Assembly (NCBI GenBank): GCA_965205845.1
Contig: CBDBIG010000006.1
Coordinates: 1-7,085, forward strand
Direction of reading: 5' to 3'
DNA from: CBDBIG01 sp965205845 [NCBI: bacterium]
GTDB lineage: Bacteria; SAR324
Length of the DNA: 7,085 bases
Shown here: positions 5,655-7,085 of the stretch, one piece after another
How the letters are laid out: each line of letters starts with the position of its first letter
How positions within the stretch are numbered: the stretch's first letter is position 1
Made by a program: the position numbers and the translations under genes
The notes under the pieces: generated by a model
Databases searched by the model: none
Seen by the model: the letters and a program-made list of their open reading frames with translations, nothing else
What the model was told of the DNA's origin: nothing

Positions 5655-5691
5655 CCCCGCCCTGAAGGACGAGGTTTTACGGCGCGTTCCG
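5655..5691 (-). repeat. Left end (LE) of IS copy B
   Basis: Same as in copy A: left tip at 5691, guide tetranucleotide AAAA at the hairpin foot (5678-5675), and a 20-nt hairpin with G-T pairs (5674-5655). Confidence 0.75.
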
Positions 5692-5695
5692 ATAA
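5692..5695 (-). other. Insertion target/cleavage site TTAT of copy B (predicted TnpB TAM)
   Basis: Minus-strand TTAT directly precedes the left end and belongs to the integrase reading frame (ACG ATT AT, with the last codon completed by G at 3981 to give Met). Same tetranucleotide as at copy A although the surrounding bases differ. Confidence 0.8.
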
Positions 5696-6296
5696 TCGTT
5701 TTGCTGTTTTTGGTGTTCACATCCCGCCCATCTTGAAAAACAGACCCTTCAACCAGACTGATATGTTTAATCTTTAAGGATGCCACTGCCCCATCCCTTG
5801 CCCCTGTCAGCATAAAAAACGCAAACAAGGCTTTGTCCCGTTTTTCCAGGTCAGTGCCGTCAGGCATGGCTTGAAACGCATGGAAAGCCTGTGCCATCGA
5901 CGGATAGGGAATATCACGCTGGGTATGCGCCACGCGGGCATTTTTGGCATTGTTGTTGAAATACTCAACATCCGGGTAACTAATCCTTGACTTGTAACCT
6001 TGTTGCCCTGCCAGCCAATGGAAAAACCCTTTGACCAAGCGTAAGGTTGCATCCGTTGTGCTATGACTTAACGGCTTTCCTGTTTTCGGGTGCCGCGCCT
6101 TTTCCAGAAAGTTTTTAAACCTGCCCGCCTGATCAATATGAAACGTCTTAAACGATTTGAATTTGGTGCTGGTTTCAAATTTAATCAAAGCCGCCGCGAC
6201 CTTATCAATCGACTTTTGATCCTGCCCTTTGGCATGTTTCAGATAAGCCATATATTGCCGCTTGATCCGTTCGTTTGTTTCGCAATATTTACGCAT
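5692..6296 (-). pseudogene. Tyrosine recombinase/integrase, N-terminal fragment (residues 1-201 and part of 202)
   Basis: Starts at ATG 6296 with a good ribosome site (AAGGGGAG) about 8 nt upstream. It carries the SAM-like core-binding domain (about 1-110, with G-F-F-H-W-L near 90-95) and the first part of the catalytic domain: T-G-A-R167-D-G-A-V-A-S-L holds catalytic Arg I, and T-K-N-S-K-T (195-200) the Lys region. The frame then enters IS copy B and stops at 5649, giving a 215-aa product with 13 foreign residues. Joined to the 3981-3537 part it yields a 349-aa phage-type integrase with R, K, HxxR, H and Y all present; the junction S-K-T-I-M-T-W-F-F-P-I-G matches the S-K-T-F-T-T-W-F-F-P-V-G found in related integrases. 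It lies 52 bp after the helix-turn-helix gene. It probably once moved the island or acted on a site near it; the target is unknown. Confidence 0.9.
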
Positions 6297-6348
6297 GGTC
6301 CCGCTCCCCTTTCGAAGGTATGGTTTAGGTTGGGTTTGGAAGGTTCCT

Positions 6349-6774
6349 TTAGGCTTGCTTCATCATGCTTATGGTAATTTCGAAAACCCGCGATAATTCA
6401 GGCAAACTGGCCTTGCTGGCAAAGCGGTAACAGCAGCCTTCACACACCTCACACAAAGCCACCAAGCGGCCCCTGCTCTCATCTACGGGGATGTAATCGA
6501 CCAACATGCCAAAGGGCTTTTGAGCTTTACGGCAGTGCAAACAATAAAACTCATCCTGCGCGGTCGGGCGTTTTGCTTTGGCCTTTTGATGTTCCAAAAA
6601 AGCCCGCAGCGCACATCCAAGAATAAGCGTCGGGCGTTGAGCACCTAAAATCGGCAAGCCTGCTTTGATCCATATCCGAATGGTTTGTTGTGTTACTCCG
6701 AGCAAGTCCGCGACCTCGGACACATCATATGATTGATGTATTCGTATTGATTGGACCTTATAGTGCCTAGGCAT
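6349..6774 (-). CDS. Helix-turn-helix protein with C-terminal cysteine (zinc-ribbon-like) region
   Basis: This 141-aa protein starts at ATG 6774. That start overlaps the AlpA-like gene by 8 bp (GATAATGCCTAG), an arrangement typical of translational coupling. A longer frame opens at 6942, but its first 56 codons only shadow the AlpA-like gene. Residues 16-60 form a MerR/excisionase-type helix-turn-helix (Y-D-V-S-E-V-A-D-L-L-G-V-T-Q-Q-T-I-R-I-W-I) used for DNA binding. A basic linker (K-A-K-A-K-R-P) leads to a likely metal site: C78-x-x-C81 (Y-C-L-H-C), then C108-x-x-C111-x-x-C114-C115. Position between an AlpA-like gene and an integrase suggests a regulator or recombination directionality factor. 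I do not recognise a named family for the whole protein, and no signal or membrane segment is seen. Confidence 0.82.
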   Translation of the reverse strand: MPRHYKVQSIRIHQSYDVSEVADLLGVTQQTIRIWIKAGLPILGAQRPTLILGCALRAFLEHQKAKAKRPTAQDEFYCLHCRKAQKPFGMLVDYIPVDESRGRLVALCEVCEGCCYRFASKASLPELSRVFEITISMMKQA

Positions 6775-6973
6775 TATCAGGGCTTTCGAACAACGCCCGC
6801 ACATCCTCAGCCCGCCAAACGGTGGTGCGCGGCCCCAGCTTTTGCGGCTTGGGAAAACGCCCGTCTTTGATCCCCTGCCACCACGTGGACTTGGAAACAG
6901 GGATCGGCCCGTTTGGGGCCAGGATATGGGACAGGCGAACAAAGCCTGTTTTGGGAAAGTCTGGATAGTCCAT
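6767..6973 (-). CDS. AlpA-family small DNA-binding regulator
   Basis: This 68-aa protein is about the size of AlpA/excisionase-like proteins. It has the family pattern V-R-L-S-H-I-L (12-18), then I-P-V-S-K-S-T-W-W-Q-G-I-K-D-G-R-F-P-K-P (24-43), where S27-G34 form the recognition helix, and the wing G-P-R-T-T-V-W-R-A-E-D-V-R-A-L. In E. coli CP4-57, AlpA activates an excision integrase; related proteins sit next to integrase genes in many islands. Here it is the first gene of the operon and is followed, with overlap, by a second DNA-binding protein. The ATG at 6973 is preceded by GAGG 10 nt upstream within an inverted repeat. I infer a role in controlling integrase expression or excision; the partner integrase is now broken. 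Confidence 0.85.
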   Translation of the reverse strand: MDYPDFPKTGFVRLSHILAPNGPIPVSKSTWWQGIKDGRFPKPQKLGPRTTVWRAEDVRALFESPDNA

Positions 6974-7085
6974 TGCTACTCAACCTCGTTTAATTACGGT
7001 TGAGGCGGTTTTGCACTGTTCTTTACGAAATGTGTCGGAACAGAATAAAGCCTATCCTGACAAAATAGCCTATTGATTTTAATAG
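6974..7085 (-). promoter_or_regulatory. Upstream region of the operon with two inverted repeats (possible operators)
   Basis: No gene is visible in these 112 bases. CTCAACC (6979-6985) and GGTTGAG (6998-7004) form a 7-bp inverted repeat with a 12-bp AT-rich centre, ending 5 bp before the AlpA-like start and covering its ribosome site. A second inverted repeat, CTGTTC (7016-7021) and GAACAG (7038-7043), lies further upstream. Either could be a repressor site, and the first could also hide the ribosome site as an RNA hairpin. I looked for sigma70 boxes and found only weak matches, so no promoter is assigned. Confidence 0.4.

Larger units (their letters stand above)
3982..5691 (-). mobile_element. 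IS200/IS605-family insertion sequence, copy B (1710 bp), inserted in the integrase gene
   Basis: Second copy of the element at 209-1918, same length, orientation and gene content. Its left end (tnpB sense) is at 5691 after host TTAT and its right end finishes in TCAC at 3982. The flanks differ completely from those of copy A, so it arrived by transposition rather than by duplication of a larger block. It splits the integrase inside codon 202. The only sequence difference from copy A that I found is A at 1721 versus G at 5494, inside tnpA. Such identity points to recent insertion of one or both copies. Confidence 0.93.

Noticed and set aside
209-5691. CRISPR array or Cas12 locus
   Set aside because: The Cas12-like protein is TnpB of a transposon; there are no short regularly spaced repeats beyond the two IS copies.
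209-5691. Assembly artefact duplicating one IS copy
   Set aside because: The four flanks are all different and pair up to restore two distinct genes, and a one-base difference separates the copies; order of the segments is supported by the hsdM-hsdS overlap and the operon layout.
6775-6942. Longer start for the helix-turn-helix gene at 6942
   Set aside because: The added 56 codons run out of frame through the AlpA-like gene, are rich in R, G, P and S, and have no family match; ATG 6774 gives a coupled start.

Overview
The window is an accessory region of a bacterial chromosome or mobile element. It probably comes from a proteobacterium: AlpA-type regulator, phage-type integrase, type I restriction-modification genes, moderate GC and Shine-Dalgarno-led genes. 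I cannot name a genus from the sequence alone. All host genes lie on the minus strand, so the ancestral operon reads from right to left.

Right to left, the operon has five genes: a 68-aa AlpA-like regulator (6973-6767); a 141-aa helix-turn-helix protein with a cysteine zinc-ribbon-like tail (6774-6349), overlapping the first by 8 bp; a tyrosine recombinase (starts 6296, ends 3537); hsdM of a type I R-M system (3474-2023); and hsdS (starts 2026 in an ATGA overlap with the hsdM stop, runs off the left edge). Gaps are at most about 60 bp. The layout suggests a small integrase-borne R-M island. hsdR is not in the window.

Two almost identical 1710-bp IS200/IS605-family elements, 3773 bp apart and in the same orientation, interrupt this operon. 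Copy A (209-1918) splits hsdS after codon 36. Copy B (3982-5691) splits the integrase inside codon 202, between the first catalytic Arg and the HxxR box. Removing each element rejoins an open frame that matches its family (P-V-Y-G-A-N-G in HsdS; S-K-T-I-M-T-W-F-F-P in the integrase). Both insertions lie 3' of the tetranucleotide TTAT (tnpB-sense strand) without target duplication. Each element carries divergent tnpA (HUH Y1 transposase) and tnpB (RuvC-type RNA-guided nuclease with D, E, D and four zinc cysteines intact), and irregular hairpins at both ends. The tetranucleotides at the hairpin feet match the cleavage sites by the IS608 rule. A terminator in the left end points against transcription entering from the host operon.

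In combination: hsdM is intact but its specificity subunit is broken, and the integrase is broken, so the island looks immobilised and the R-M system silenced. Both elements look able to transpose. Each predicted TnpB guide RNA would target the uninterrupted allele of the gene its own copy disrupted.
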